From Phenylobacterium aquaticum (GTDB lineage Bacteria; Pseudomonadota; Alphaproteobacteria; Caulobacterales; Caulobacteraceae): DNA of 64,000 nt. How positions within the stretch are numbered: the first letter of the stretch is position 1; each line of letters begins with the position of its first letter. The stretch lies in assembly GCF_022695515.1 (NCBI RefSeq), contig NZ_JALDPT010000025.1:1-64000 (forward strand), read 5' to 3'. A program made the translations under genes and the position numbers. Positions 40,184-49,798 of the stretch are shown here, in pieces. The notes under the pieces are model-generated. The model saw only the letters and a program-made list of their open reading frames with translations, was not told the DNA's origin and made no database searches.

Positions 40184-40518
40184 TGAGCCGCTTTTCCGAG
40201 GTCATGGAGCGCCTGTCGGCGACCATCGAAGCCCGCAAGACCGCGAGCCCGGATAGCTCCTACACGGCCAAGCTGCTGTCGGAGGGCGTCGAACGCGCCG
40301 CCAAGAAGCTGGGCGAGGAGGCCGTCGAGGTGGTGATCGCCGCCGTCCAGAAGGACAAGGACGGCCTGGCCAGCGAAAGCGCCGACCTCATGTACCACTT
40401 CCTGGTGACGCTGGCCGCCGCCGGCGTCAGCCTCGACGACGTGGCCGGCTGGCTGGAAAGCCGCGAGGGCCGCTCAGGCCTCGAGGAAAAGGCCTGGCGC
40501 GGCAAGTCCGAGCGCTAG
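40183..40518 (+). CDS. hisE: Phosphoribosyl-ATP pyrophosphatase HisE
   Basis: 111 aa, MazG-like helical fold: KLLSEGVERAAKKLGEEAVEVVIAAV and ESADLMYHFLVTLAA. Second step of histidine synthesis. Stand-alone (no HisI fusion; hisI is not in the window). Start overlaps hisF stop (TGATG). Followed by a repeat and the convergent desaturase gene. Confidence 0.96.
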   Translation: MSRFSEVMERLSATIEARKTASPDSSYTAKLLSEGVERAAKKLGEEAVEVVIAAVQKDKDGLASESADLMYHFLVTLAAAGVSLDDVAGWLESREGRSGLEEKAWRGKSER

Positions 40519-40530
40519 GAACAGAGCACG

Positions 40531-40672
40531 CTGCTCCCCCTCTGGGGGAGCTGTCGCGTAGCGACTGAGGGGGCCGGCCCGAAGGGACCGTCACGACCCA
40601 TCCGCCCCGACCGCCCTCAAGTGAGGGCGGCCCCCTCCGGCCCCTCGGGCCACCTCCCCCAGCGGGGGAGGA
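40531..40672. repeat. Intergenic hairpin repeat (family C)
   Basis: Contains CTCCCCCTCTGGGGGAG (hairpin), TGTCGCGTAGCGACTGAGGGGGCC (inner hairpin GTCGC/GCGAC), and an opposite-oriented copy ending GGCCCCCTCCGG...CACCTCCCCCAGCGGGGGAGG. It occupies the space between convergent hisE and the desaturase gene and may help end both transcripts. Confidence 0.75.
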
Positions 40673-40684
40673 GCCACACGCCCC

Positions 40685-41586
40685 CTACAACCCCGCCACA
40701 TCGCACCCCCGCGCCTCCAGCACCGGCCGCAAAGCCCAATAGGCCGCCGGCGTCCGCATCAGGGGGATGCGCGGATAGAGGTGGTGGATGATGTGGTACT
40801 GCATGCCCATCGAGCCGATGTTTCCGACCACGCTCCTGAAGCTGCGGGTGTCGCGATAGCGCCCGGTCTGCGCCGCCGGATGGTGCGGCGCCCAACTCAG
40901 ATAGAACTGGATATAGGTCGTGCCGATGTGCTTCGGCAGCCACCAGACAAGCGCCGCGACCAGGGCGTGCCCGCTCCAGGCCATGCCGAACAGCACCCCC
41001 AGATAGGTCAGCTGATAGACCACGGCGACCAGACCCGCCCGCTGGGCCTCCGGCGTGCCGAGCCGCGCGAGCGTCGCGCCGTAGGACTTGCCCGCCGCCG
41101 AGCCCGGCTGCCGCTGGCCGATCGACTTGACGATCATGTGCCAGGGCCCGCGCGACTTCGTGCCGATATCGGGTCGAGCTCGGGATGGTTGGCGTGCTTG
41201 TGGTGCTCGTAGTGGGTCAGCCGCGCGACCCCATAGGGCAACATCATCGGTATGGTCGACAGGTGGCCGACCAACTCGTTCAGCCAGAACAGTGGCTCGC
41301 CCTCGCGGGCGATGATCCGGTGCTGGGCCTCGTGGCTCGGCAGGTAGCAGAGCATGACGTTGAGGGTGGCGATCGGGAAGGCCGCCCACAGCGGCAGGAC
41401 GCCTGAGAGCGTCAGCGGCCACAGGCTGAGCCACACCGCCAGATTGCCCAGGCCCCAGCCGATCGAGCCCCAGGGCAGGCCGCCCATATAGCGCTCGGCG
41501 ATCTGCTTCTCGAGCTTCATCAGCTCGCCGCTGGACAGGGCGGAAAGGTCGCGACCTTGGGCGGTCGCCGCCGCGCTCATATCCAT
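40685..41586 (-). CDS. Membrane fatty-acid desaturase/beta-carotene hydroxylase-like enzyme, split by an apparent 1-bp deletion
   Basis: About 300 aa if repaired. Di-iron integral membrane oxygenase with three His boxes: HEAQH, HYEHHKHANH and QYHIIHHLYP, plus about four TM helices. The N-terminal part (from 41586) holds boxes 1-2 and the C-terminal part box 3, in different frames; the switch is at 41171-41173, where one G (C on the coding strand) is missing from a run (GACCCCGAT expected). Resembles CrtR-like hydroxylases or fatty-acid desaturases; substrate open. The 41586 ATG has GGAG 6 nt upstream; it overlaps the small gene before it. Confidence 0.86.
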
Positions 41587-41774
41587 CGGCCGCTCCAGTT
41601 CGCGAACGCGCCCCAGCCGCCGCCGACCACGAGGCCGATGGCGAGCGCCGGAACCCCGAACGGGGCGGGCTGATGCAGGGCCTCAAGGCTCTGGGCGATC
41701 AGGGGGGCGAGAAATCCGATCCCGAATAGGAACGGCATGAACCGGAACAGCGGTCCCAGCACCTTCTGCAACAT
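41577..41774 (-). CDS. Small two-TM membrane protein upstream of desaturase
   Basis: 65 aa with hydrophobic segments at about residues 10-28 and 38-57. ATG 41774 has GGGAGGA 5 nt upstream. Overlaps the desaturase start by 10 nt, so they are probably translated together. Not recognised; could help the desaturase in the membrane. Confidence 0.68.
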   Translation of the reverse strand: MLQKVLGPLFRFMPFLFGIGFLAPLIAQSLEALHQPAPFGVPALAIGLVVGGGWGAFANWSGRWI

Positions 41775-41976
41775 GGCGTCCTCCCGCGCCGAACCTTCCC
41801 CGGCCCCTGCGCTCCCACAAAGATGACGCCAGCGTCACTTTTGTGCAAGCGGCGAATCGCCCACCCGCTGCGGCGGATTCGCCCGACCGCCCGCCCCAAG
41901 CTCCGCCTTGACAATCGCCTTCTGCGGCTGCTCTCTGAGAAGACAACAATAAGTATAGTTCGGGGAGGCGCGTCGC

Positions 41977-42258
41977 ATGAGCATGGACTCAACCCCGGCG
42001 GCCGGCCCGGCCCCGCCGATTGGCCCCGAGCCCCCCGTTATCCAGGCGATGACGGTCATCTATCTGGCGGGCGGCGCCTTCTGTCTCGCCCTGATCATGC
42101 TGGTGGCGGTGTTCTACGATCCGCCGACCGAGGCCATGAGCCGTTCCGCCGTGCTGATGGGGGTGTTTGTCTTCGCCATGGCCGGGGCCGGTCGGGTCAG
42201 CATGGACGTGGCGCTGAAGTTCCTGACCGACGTCGTCATCAAGAGGATGGTCCCATGA
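41977..42258 (+). CDS. Small two-TM membrane protein
   Basis: 93 aa, Pro-rich N-terminus then two TM helices (VIYLAGGAFCLALIMLVAVFY and SAVLMGVFVFAMAGAGRV). GGGGAGG ribosome-binding site 8 nt before ATG 41977. Overlaps the next gene by 4 nt (ATGA), suggesting a two-gene membrane unit. Not recognised. Confidence 0.72.
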   Translation: MSMDSTPAAGPAPPIGPEPPVIQAMTVIYLAGGAFCLALIMLVAVFYDPPTEAMSRSAVLMGVFVFAMAGAGRVSMDVALKFLTDVVIKRMVP

Positions 42259-43130
42259 CCCGCGAACAGGTCGCCCGGCTGATCGCCTGGGTGCTGATCG
42301 CCATGACCGTCGTGGTCGCCGTGATCGCCACGGTCGGCTTCTGGCGCTTGCAGGAGAATATCGTGCGCCTGCGCCAGGAGGCGGCGGCGCTGGAGTCCAA
42401 CCGGGCGGTCACCTTAACCGGTCTGTCGGACCTTCAGGCGGTTCTGATCCAGAAGGTCGAGACCCCCAACCAGACCTGCGACAAGATCAAGCGGGTGCGC
42501 GACATCCTGCAAACCCTGTCCAGCGCCCAGCGCGAGGCCATCCCGACGGAGGTCTATTCCATCCTCGCCAACGCCTGCTCGGTCATGCCCGGCGGCGTCG
42601 CCAGTCCGGAGCATCAGGCGACCCGCGAGTTCGTCACCACCTATATCGACGCTCTCGGCGCCCGGCTCCAGGCCGACTATCCGAAGTCCCAGACCCTTTA
42701 TGAAAAGGCCATGGCCATTCCCCACGCCGACGAGGTCGACGCCCAGTGGCGGATGCGTGCTCTGGAGGGGATCGCCTACGCCCAGATGAAACAGGGCCGT
42801 TACGATCCCGCAGTCCAGAGCCTGGCCCGGCTCGAAGCCCTGAGGCTCGCCGAGAACCAGCGCCTGAACACCGACTTCGAGTTCGTCTTCGCCGGCCTCG
42901 ACCAGATCAAGCTGAACTGCGTTGCCAAGCGGACCCCGGCCGGCCAGATCCGCCAGGACCTCAAGGCCCTGCGCGCCCGCTTCGACCACTACGCCGCCAC
43001 CCGGCCCGACGCCTGGCACGCCAAATACGCCCGCCTCGACCGCGGTTATATCGAACAGGACGCCGAACTCTTCGAACTCTGCGCCGCGGCCGGCGTCACC
43101 CCCAAACCCCTGCCGGCCCCCGCGCCCTGA
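42255..43130 (+). CDS. Membrane-anchored TPR-like protein
   Basis: 291 aa. One N-terminal TM helix (about residues 9-29), a coiled-coil (LQENIVRLRQEAAALESNR) and a helical repeat region with TPR-like units (YPKSQTLYEKAMAIPHADEVDAQWRMRALEGIAYAQMKQGRYDPAVQSLARLEAL). A Pro-rich end. Probably a membrane-bound scaffold; not recognised. Coupled to the small membrane protein upstream by ATGA. Confidence 0.82.
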   Translation: MTREQVARLIAWVLIAMTVVVAVIATVGFWRLQENIVRLRQEAAALESNRAVTLTGLSDLQAVLIQKVETPNQTCDKIKRVRDILQTLSSAQREAIPTEVYSILANACSVMPGGVASPEHQATREFVTTYIDALGARLQADYPKSQTLYEKAMAIPHADEVDAQWRMRALEGIAYAQMKQGRYDPAVQSLARLEALRLAENQRLNTDFEFVFAGLDQIKLNCVAKRTPAGQIRQDLKALRARFDHYAATRPDAWHAKYARLDRGYIEQDAELFELCAAAGVTPKPLPAPAP

Positions 43131-43135
43131 CCGTC

Positions 43136-43255
43136 AAGCCCGCTCAATCCCGCGCAGGCGGGGACCCCAGAAGTCTCAAGACATCGGCCACGAATGACAC
43201 GAACCGTGCCACTGACCCTGGATCCCGGTCTTCCCCTGCGGGGAAACCGGCATGA
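43136..43255. repeat. Intergenic inverted repeat (family B)
   Basis: Left arm GCCCGCTCAATCCCGCGCAGGCGGGGACCCC (43139-43169) and right arm ATCCCGGTCTTCCCCTGCGGGGAAACCGGCATGAC (about 43221-43255). The left arm is close to CCGCTCATCCCCGCACAGGCGGGGATCC in the repeat at 61495-61602, so the two belong to one family. Both hold GC hairpins (CCCGCGCAGGCGGG; CCCCTGCGGGG). Confidence 0.7.
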
Positions 43256-43265
43256 CACTGAGGGA

Positions 43266-43610
43266 ATGACCGACCCCCAGCGCCTCGCCCTGGTCCGCAG
43301 CCTCCACACGGCGATCTACGCCGTCATGGCCTCGGCCACGCTGATGGTCTTCTACGCCGGCGTCACCGGGGCGCACGGCCCCTGGCTCGCCCCCGCCCTC
43401 GTCCTGACCCTGATGGAGGCGGCGGTGTTCGCCGCCAGCGGCATGAAGTGCCCGCTCACCGCTATGGTCGCCCGCTATGACCCCACAGGCGGCGAGGTCT
43501 CAGACACCTGGCTCCCCAAACGCCTCACCCGCCACACCCTGACGGTGTTCGGCCCGCTGCTGGCGGTGGGGCTGGTGGGCCTGGCGGCGCGTTGGATGAT
43601 GGGGCGGTGA
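43266..43610 (+). CDS. Small three-TM membrane protein
   Basis: 114 aa, with hydrophobic segments at about residues 15-35, 40-58 and 90-110. Not recognised. Ribosome-binding site is weak (GAGG right before ATG 43266); the frame is open upstream to 43194 through the repeat. Convergent with polA, 15 nt away. Confidence 0.68.
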   Translation: MTDPQRLALVRSLHTAIYAVMASATLMVFYAGVTGAHGPWLAPALVLTLMEAAVFAASGMKCPLTAMVARYDPTGGEVSDTWLPKRLTRHTLTVFGPLLAVGLVGLAARWMMGR

Positions 43611-43625
43611 CGCTCTCCACTCCCC

Positions 43626-46483
43626 TCAGTGCGCGTCGTCCCAGTTCCCCGCGGCCCGCGCGTCCACCACCAGCGGCACGGAGATCTGGCAGGCCGGCTC
43701 GGCGGCCCGTTCCATCACCCGCTTGGCCACCTTGATCAGGGCCTCGGCCTCCGCCTCCGGCGCCTCGAACACCAGTTCGTCGTGCACCTGCAGCAGCATC
43801 TTGGCCTCCAGCCCCGCGTCCTTCAGCGCGGCCGGCATGCGGATCATGGCGCGGCGCATGATGTCGGCGGCGGCGCCCTGGATCGGGGCGTTGATCGCCG
43901 CGCGGTCGCCAAAGGCGCGCTCGGCGCCGGACTTGGACAGGACCGCCGGGATATTGACCTTGCGGCCGAAGATGGTGGTCACGAAGCCTTGCGCCCGGGC
44001 CGCCTGCTTGGTGCGGTCCATATAGGTGCGGATGCCGGGGAAGCGTTCGAAATAGGTCCTGATATAGGCCGCCGCCTCGTCCTGCGGGATCGACAGCTGG
44101 TTGGCGAGGCCGAAGGCCGAGATGCCGTAGACGATGCCGAAATTGATCGCCTTGGCGCGGCGGCGCGTCTCGGCCGGCATGCCCTCGATCGGCACGCCGA
44201 ACATCTCCGAGGCCGTCGAGGCGTGAATGTCGAGCCCCTCGTGGAAAGCCTTCTTCAGCTGCGGGATGTCGCCGATGTGGGCGAGCAGGCGCAGTTCGAT
44301 CTGGCTGTAGTCGGCGCTGATCAAGAGCTTGCCGGGCTCGGCCACGAAGGCCTTGCGGATTTTGCGGCCCTCCTCGGTGCGCACGGGATGTTCTGCAGAT
44401 TGGGGTCCGACGAGGACAGCCGCCCGGTGGTGGTCGAGGCCAGAGCGTAGGACGTGTGCACCCGGCCGGTGCGGGGCGAACTCGCCGCCACCAGGGCGTC
44501 GGTATAGGTGCCCTTCAGCTTGGAGAGCTGGCGCCAGTCCAGAAGCACCCGGGGCAGGGCATGGCCCTGGGCGGCCAGCTCCTCCAGCATGGAGGCGTCG
44601 GTGGACTGGGCGCCCGTGGCGGTCATCTTGCCGCTGGAGAGCCCCATCTCGCCATAGAGCACCTCACCGATCTGCTTGGGCGAGCCCAGGTTGAACGGCC
44701 GGCCGGCTAGCTTGTGGGCCTCCAGCTCCAGCTCGCCCATGCGCACCGAGAAGTCGTTGGAGAGCTGGCGCAGCCGTTCGGGATCAACCCGGATGCCTGC
44801 GCATTCCATGTCGGCCAGGACGGCGGGCATGGGCCGCTCCAGGGTCTCATAGACGGTCAGAAGACCCTCGGTGACCAGGCGGGGCCGCAGCACCTGATAG
44901 AGCCGCAAGGTGACGTCGGCGTCCTCGGCGGCATAGGCCGTCGCCGGCTCCAGCGCCACGTGCTTGAAGCTCTTCTGGGCCTTGCCGGTCCCGGCCACCT
45001 GCTTGAACGGGATCGGCTGGTGGTCGAGAAACAGCTTGGAGAGCTCGTCCATGCCGTGGTTGTGCAGCCCCGCCTCCAGCACATAGCTGATCAGCATGGT
45101 GTCCTCGATGGGACTGACCCGCACGCCGTAGCGCGACAGCACCGCCATGTCGTACTTGGCGTTCTGGGCGACCTTCAGCACCGCGGGGTCTTCCAGCATG
45201 GGTTTGAGCCGCGCGATGGCCTGCTCCAGCGGGATCTGGGTCAGGTCGGCCGGGGCGTCGAAGGCGAGGCCCCCTTCCGTCTCATGGCCCAGCGGGATGT
45301 AGCAGGCCTCGCCGGCGGCCGTGGCCAGGGACACGCCAACCAGGCCGGCATTGGCCGAGGAGAGCGAATCCGTCTCGGTGTCGAAGGCCACGATCCCGGC
45401 CGCATGGGCCTTGGCGATCCAGGCGTCGAGGTCCTCCAGCGTGCGGACGCAGGCATAGCCGGTCGTGTCGATGGCGCTCTGGACGACCGGGGCGGGCGCG
45501 CTGGGCGCCGGGCTCGCGGCGGCGCCATTGCCGCTGGCGCTCGATCCGGAATTACCGATCCGGCGCGCCAGGGTGCGGAGCTCCATCTGTTCCAGGAAGG
45601 CCGACAGGATCGCCGGGTCCGGCGGTGCGACGGCCAGGTCGTCGATCGGCGAGGGCAGGGGGGTGTCGCAGTCCAGCTGCACCAGCTGGCGCGACAGCCG
45701 GATCTGGTCGGCGAAGTCGATCAGGGTCTGGCGGCGCTTGTCCTGCTTGATCTCGGAGGCGCGGGCCAGGAGGGTGTCGAGGTCGCCATACTCGTTGATC
45801 AAGAGGGCCGCGGTCTTGACCCCGATGCCGGGGGCGCCGGGGACATTGTCGACCGAGTCCCCGCATAGGGCCTGAACGTCGACGACCTTGTCGGGAGTCA
45901 CCCCGAACTTCTCGAACACCTGCTCCGCGCCGATGCGCAGGTTCTTCATGGTGTCGAGCATGGAGACCCGGTCGCCGACCAGCTGCATCAGGTCCTTGTC
46001 GGACGAGACGATGGTCACCTCGCCGCCAGCGTCGCGGACCTTGCAGGCATAGGCCGCGATCAGGTCGTCGGCCTCGTAGCCGGGCAGCTCCAGGGCGTGG
46101 ACCCCGAAGGCGCGGGCGGCCTCGCGGACCAGGGGGAACTGGGGGACCAGGTCTTCGGGCGCCGGCGGGCGGTGGGCCTTGTACTGGTCGTAGAGGCCGT
46201 TCCGGAACGTCTTCTCCGAATGGTCGAAGACGCAGGCCAGGTGGGTGGGGGAATCGGCCTGGGCCTTCATCTCCACCAGCAGCTTCCACAGCATGTTGCA
46301 GAAGCCCGAGATCGCCCCGATCGGCAGGCCGTCCGACTTGCGGGTGAGCGGCGGCAGGGCGTGGAAGGCCCGGAAAATAAACCCTGACGCATCAATGAGA
46401 TAGAGGCGCGTTGCCGGCCCGTCCTGGGTGTTGGCGCGGGGCAGGTCGGGCAGGGCGGGGGCGTCGGCGGCGGTCTCGGTCAT
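43626..46483 (-). CDS. polA: DNA polymerase I, split by an apparent 1-bp deletion
   Basis: About 952 aa if repaired. 5'-3' exonuclease (LYLIDASGFIFRAFHALPPLTRKSDGLPIGA; FEKFGVTP helix-hairpin region), 3'-5' exonuclease with DTETDSLS, and the polymerase domain with the A, B and C motifs (ADYSQIELR; RRRAKAINFGIVYG; LLQVHDELVFE). The frame breaks at about 44384 inside the invariant DPNLQNIPVRTEEGR motif, where one C is missing (ACCGGG expected). Since all domains are intact and polA is needed for repair and Okazaki processing, an error is far more likely than a pseudogene. Confidence 0.93.
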
Positions 46484-46524
46484 GGCGCCAAGATAGGGGG
46501 CGCGAGCCCCCCGGTCACGCCCCT

Positions 46525-47322
46525 CTAGCCGAACCGGGCGTTGAAGTTTGGCGCCCCCGTCCCCGCGGCGGCCAGGGGGCCCGGATCACCGCTGGCCAGG
46601 TAGGCCTGGGTGGCGCTCTGCAGGGCGGCGAAGGCGGCCTTGAACAGGCCGGTGGCCGAGGACAGCCGCCGGACGCCCAGGGTCTGAAGCTGGGCGGCGG
46701 TCGGAACGCCGGCGAAGGACATGATGTTCAGCGGCAGGGGCGCGGCCGCCGCCAGCCGGCCGATCAGGGCGGCCTCATTGGCGAAGGGGATGAAGATCCC
46801 GCTGGCCCCGGCGCCGGCGTAGAGCCGGGCCCGGCGGATCGCCTCGGCCTCGGCCAGGTCGGGCGCGACCAGCTGGGCCAGATAGACGTCGGTGCGGGCG
46901 TTGATGAACAGGTCCACCCCGGCCTTCGTCGCGGCCTCGCGGACCGCCTCGATCTTGCGGGCGTGCAGGTCCGGGGCGCGCCGGCCGTCCTCCAGATTGA
47001 TCCCGACCGCCCCGGCCCCGATCACGGCCCGCACGGTGTCGGCGACCGTCCCCGGATCGTCGCTGTAGCCGCCCTCGATGTCGGCGGTCAGTGGCACGGG
47101 CAGGATGCGGGCGATCTCTTCCAGCGCCCGGATCAGGGTGGGAACCGGCAGGACGTCGCCGTCGGCGTAGCCGTGCGCCCAGGCGACGGCGGCCGACGAG
47201 GTGGCCACGGCCTTGGCCCCGGCGTCGGCCATCAGGGCGGCGCTGGCCGCGTCCCAGGCGTTGGGCAGGACGAGAATGTCCGGTCCGGCGTGCAGGGCGT
47301 GGAATGTGGCGGCGTGGCTCAT
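46525..47322 (-). CDS. Isocitrate lyase/PEP mutase-family protein
   Basis: 265 aa TIM barrel. VLPNAWDAASAALMADAGAKAVATSSAAVAWAHGY is the family's PNAWD N-terminus; DIEGGYSDDP supplies metal-binding acids and GINLEDGRR the flexible loop. Similar proteins include carboxy-PEP phosphonomutase-like and 2-methylisocitrate lyase-like enzymes, but the classical lyase Cys motif (KKCGH) is absent, so the reaction is undefined. Starts 41 nt... upstream of polA's strand partner gene; no phosphonate genes are near. Confidence 0.9.
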   Translation of the reverse strand: MSHAATFHALHAGPDILVLPNAWDAASAALMADAGAKAVATSSAAVAWAHGYADGDVLPVPTLIRALEEIARILPVPLTADIEGGYSDDPGTVADTVRAVIGAGAVGINLEDGRRAPDLHARKIEAVREAATKAGVDLFINARTDVYLAQLVAPDLAEAEAIRRARLYAGAGASGIFIPFANEAALIGRLAAAAPLPLNIMSFAGVPTAAQLQTLGVRRLSSATGLFKAAFAALQSATQAYLASGDPGPLAAAGTGAPNFNARFG

Positions 47323-47415
47323 GGGCGTCCTCCTGTCTGACGAGGACGATATAGGCGCCCGATCCGTGACGCGCCCGCGGATATCGGACGCGAACAGCAG
47401 GATCGGACGGAGATC

Positions 47416-47688
47416 CTAGTGGCCGTGCGAGCCTTCATAGACGCCGGGGGCGGCGCGTTCGTCCTCCAGCCCCTCGTCGCCGTGGGCCAGGACGAAGCGG
47501 CGGTCGCAATAGGGGCACTCGACGAAGCCGGCCGCGCCCATCTCCAGATAGACCCGCGGATGGCCGAGCGCGCCGCCCACGCCATCGCAGGAGATGCGGT
47601 GCGAATGGACGGTGATGGTCTCCGGCGCCGGACCGATCGGTTCGGACGAGGCGGCGGCGGTGGGCTGGGTCGGGGCTTTGGGGGCCAT
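47416..47688 (-). CDS. Zinc-finger (zf-CHCC) protein, NDUFS6-like
   Basis: 90 aa. The zinc site C-x8-H...C-x2-C is visible as CDGVGGALGHPRVYLEM...VECPYCDRRFVL, as in the zf-CHCC family related to complex I subunit NDUFS6. The N-terminus is a Pro/Ala-rich tail. Start at ATG 47688 (GGAGAA 5 nt upstream); the frame is open to 47763. Likely a respiratory-complex assembly or accessory factor (inference from family). Divergent from the ABC ATPase gene. Confidence 0.87.
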   Translation of the reverse strand: MAPKAPTQPTAAASSEPIGPAPETITVHSHRISCDGVGGALGHPRVYLEMGAAGFVECPYCDRRFVLAHGDEGLEDERAAPGVYEGSHGH

Positions 47689-47801
47689 GGAATTCTCCGG
47701 CGGCGAGCGCTTGGCTTGAGGCGCCCGCGCGCCTAGGTATGCGAGCACTGCTTTCGGCGTCAATCACGCCTTTGACCTAAAGATATTCCCAAAGATCCTT
47801 C

Positions 47802-48761
47802 ATGACCCTTCCCGACTATGCGATCGAAGTCAAAGGCCTGATCAAGACCTATCCGGCCACCAAGACCACGCCCCAGATGCAGGCCCTGAAAGGGATCGAC
47901 CTGCAGATCCCGCGGGGTTCGATCTTCGGGCTCCTGGGTCCGAACGGGGCGGGCAAGTCGACCCTGATCAACATCCTGGCCGGCCTGACCAAGAAGACCT
48001 CGGGGTCGGTGAAGATCTGGGACCGCGACATCGACGAGCGCCCGCGCGACGCCCGCGCCGCGATCGGGGTGGTGCCCCAGGAGATCTCGGTCGATCCGTT
48101 CTTCACGCCCCGGGAATCCCTTGAGGTCCAGGCCGGCATGTACGGCGTGCCGGCGGCCGAGCGGCGGACCATGGAGCTGCTCAATGCGCTGGGCCTGGGC
48201 GACAAGGCCAACGCCTATGTCCGCCAGCTGTCGGGCGGCATGAAGCGCCGGCTGATGGTCGCCAAGGCCATGACCCACAATCCGCCGGTGCTGATCCTCG
48301 ACGAGCCGACCGCTGGCGTCGATGTCGAGCTGCGCCGCCAGCTGTGGCGCTATGTGCTGGAGCTGAACGGCCGGGGCGTGACCATCGTGCTCACCACCCA
48401 CTATCTGGAAGAGGCCCAGGAGCTCTGCGACCAGATCGCCATCATCAACCGCGGCCAGGTGGTGGCCTGCGAGCCGACGACCACCCTGCTGCGCCGCATG
48501 GACACCCGCGCGGTGGTGGTGACGCCGGAGACCCCGCTGGAGGCCGCGCCGGCCCTAGCCGGGTTCGACACCAAGCTGCGCGCCGGCGGCGCCTTCCAGG
48601 TCACCTATCGCACCGGCCAGTCGAGTGTGGAGCAGGTGCTGGCGGCGGTCCGCGCGGCGGGCCTGCACATCAAGGACATCGCCACCGAGGACCCGGATCT
48701 GGAGGACGTCTTCGTTTCCCTGACCACCCAGGCGCCGGCGGCGGAACCTGCGAAGGTCTGA
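47802..48761 (+). CDS. ABC transporter ATP-binding protein (ABC-2/YadG type)
   Basis: 319 aa. Walker A GPNGAGKST, signature LSGGMKRRLMVAKAM, Walker B LILDEPTAGVD, switch His in TTHYLEEAQ. The C-terminal about 90 residues are the extension common to ABC-2 type ATPases, with the final EDPDLEDVF motif. Closest in style to YadG-like ATPases. No permease gene follows here, tRNA-Arg does, so the partner must be elsewhere. Confidence 0.93.
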   Translation: MTLPDYAIEVKGLIKTYPATKTTPQMQALKGIDLQIPRGSIFGLLGPNGAGKSTLINILAGLTKKTSGSVKIWDRDIDERPRDARAAIGVVPQEISVDPFFTPRESLEVQAGMYGVPAAERRTMELLNALGLGDKANAYVRQLSGGMKRRLMVAKAMTHNPPVLILDEPTAGVDVELRRQLWRYVLELNGRGVTIVLTTHYLEEAQELCDQIAIINRGQVVACEPTTTLLRRMDTRAVVVTPETPLEAAPALAGFDTKLRAGGAFQVTYRTGQSSVEQVLAAVRAAGLHIKDIATEDPDLEDVFVSLTTQAPAAEPAKV

Positions 48762-48810
48762 CCTTTCGCTCCCCCGATCTTTCCGCTAGAAGCCTCATCC
48801 GCTTCAGCAT

Positions 48811-48887
48811 GCACCCGTAGCTCAGCTGGATAGAGCGTTGCCCTCCGAAGGCAAAGGTCACACGTTCGAATCGTGTCGGGTGCGCCA
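48811..48887 (+). tRNA. tRNA-Arg(CCG)
   Basis: 77 nt including encoded CCA. Acceptor GCACCCG/CGGGTGC, D-arm AGCTCAGCTGGATAGAGC, anticodon stem-loop TTGCC-CTCCGAA-GGCAA with anticodon CCG, T-arm ACACGTTCGAATCGTGT. No integrated element follows it. Confidence 0.97.
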
Positions 48888-49128
48888 AGCGCTTCAACAG
48901 ACTGGCTTCAGCTGAACCGCTCGACCCCGGTCGGGGCGTAGTGCGCGGGGGCGCGGACCCCTGCATTGGGCCGCAGGTCCAGCGCGTAGGGCCGCCTGCT
49001 CTGCACAAGTCTCGCAGCGGTTGGGTCACAGATTTCGCCGTGTGCGATATAGAGCTTCAATTTTGGCGGGTGGCGTTTAGAGGTTGTCCCTCAGCGGGAA
49101 GCAAACTTGTGGGCAGGGGGTAACGGTA

Positions 49129-49617
49129 ATGCGTAGTCAGATAGCAGCCATGGCGGTTTCCGTCTTCGGCCTGGGGTTCGCCGGAGTTGCGAACGCCGCC
49201 AACGTCACATCCTTCAATCCGCCCAGCATGATCGCGGCCCTCCAGAATGCTGGCTACAAGGCCGTGCTTTCGAAAACGGACGACGGAGACCCGGTTATTG
49301 ATACGGGGGTTCAGGGCAACAGCATCCGGATCGTGCTTAGCAACTGCGCCGACCACAAGGACTGCGACACCACGGAATTTCTTGGGGTTTGGAATTGTGC
49401 ATCGGCGATTCCTATGTGCCAGAAAATTGCCGACGAGATGAACAACGAAGAGAGTCCTGTAAAACTTCTCCCGCTGGAACAAGGCAAGAAGACAGTGACC
49501 TACATGTATTTATTCTACGATGAAGTGGGAATTTCGGAGAAATTGTTTGTCCGAAATCTCGAACAATTCGGATTCTACAACACAAAATTCAATGAAGCTG
49601 TCGCGAAGGCGAAGTGA
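49129..49617 (+). CDS. Secreted YbjN-domain protein
   Basis: 162 aa. Signal peptide (SQIAAMAVSVFGLGFAGVANAAN), then a YbjN-like fold (SMIAALQNAGYKAVLSKTDDGDPVIDTGVQGNSIRIVLSNC... EFLGVWN). Two Cys pairs (CADHKDC; CASAIPMC) may form disulfides. YbjN proteins are type III secretion chaperone-like folds, role unclear. Noticeably AT-richer than the flanks toward its 3' end, so possibly of foreign origin. ATG 49129; the frame extends upstream to 49084. Confidence 0.82.
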   Translation: MRSQIAAMAVSVFGLGFAGVANAANVTSFNPPSMIAALQNAGYKAVLSKTDDGDPVIDTGVQGNSIRIVLSNCADHKDCDTTEFLGVWNCASAIPMCQKIADEMNNEESPVKLLPLEQGKKTVTYMYLFYDEVGISEKLFVRNLEQFGFYNTKFNEAVAKAK

Positions 49618-49798
49618 CTGATCGGGCCTGGAGATTTTCGCCGTCGCGCGTGCCAAGCCCGCCACCCTCGCTGGTGGGCTTGGCTCAACACCGCATCCTG
49701 GCCCATCCGTCTCGCCTGAATGTTCCCTCGCCGTCGACTTGAGGCGCCGGTCTGACTAGACTGGCGGGGACGATGTCGTCGCGACCCAGGGGGACCCC

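Noticed and set aside
43626..46483. polA as a pseudogene or as two split genes
   Set aside because: Both parts are perfectly conserved and the join falls in an invariant motif with one missing base; several other genes show the same kind of break.
48888..49128. Integrated element behind tRNA-Arg
   Set aside because: No duplicated tRNA 3' end and no integrase; only the one YbjN-like gene is AT-richer.
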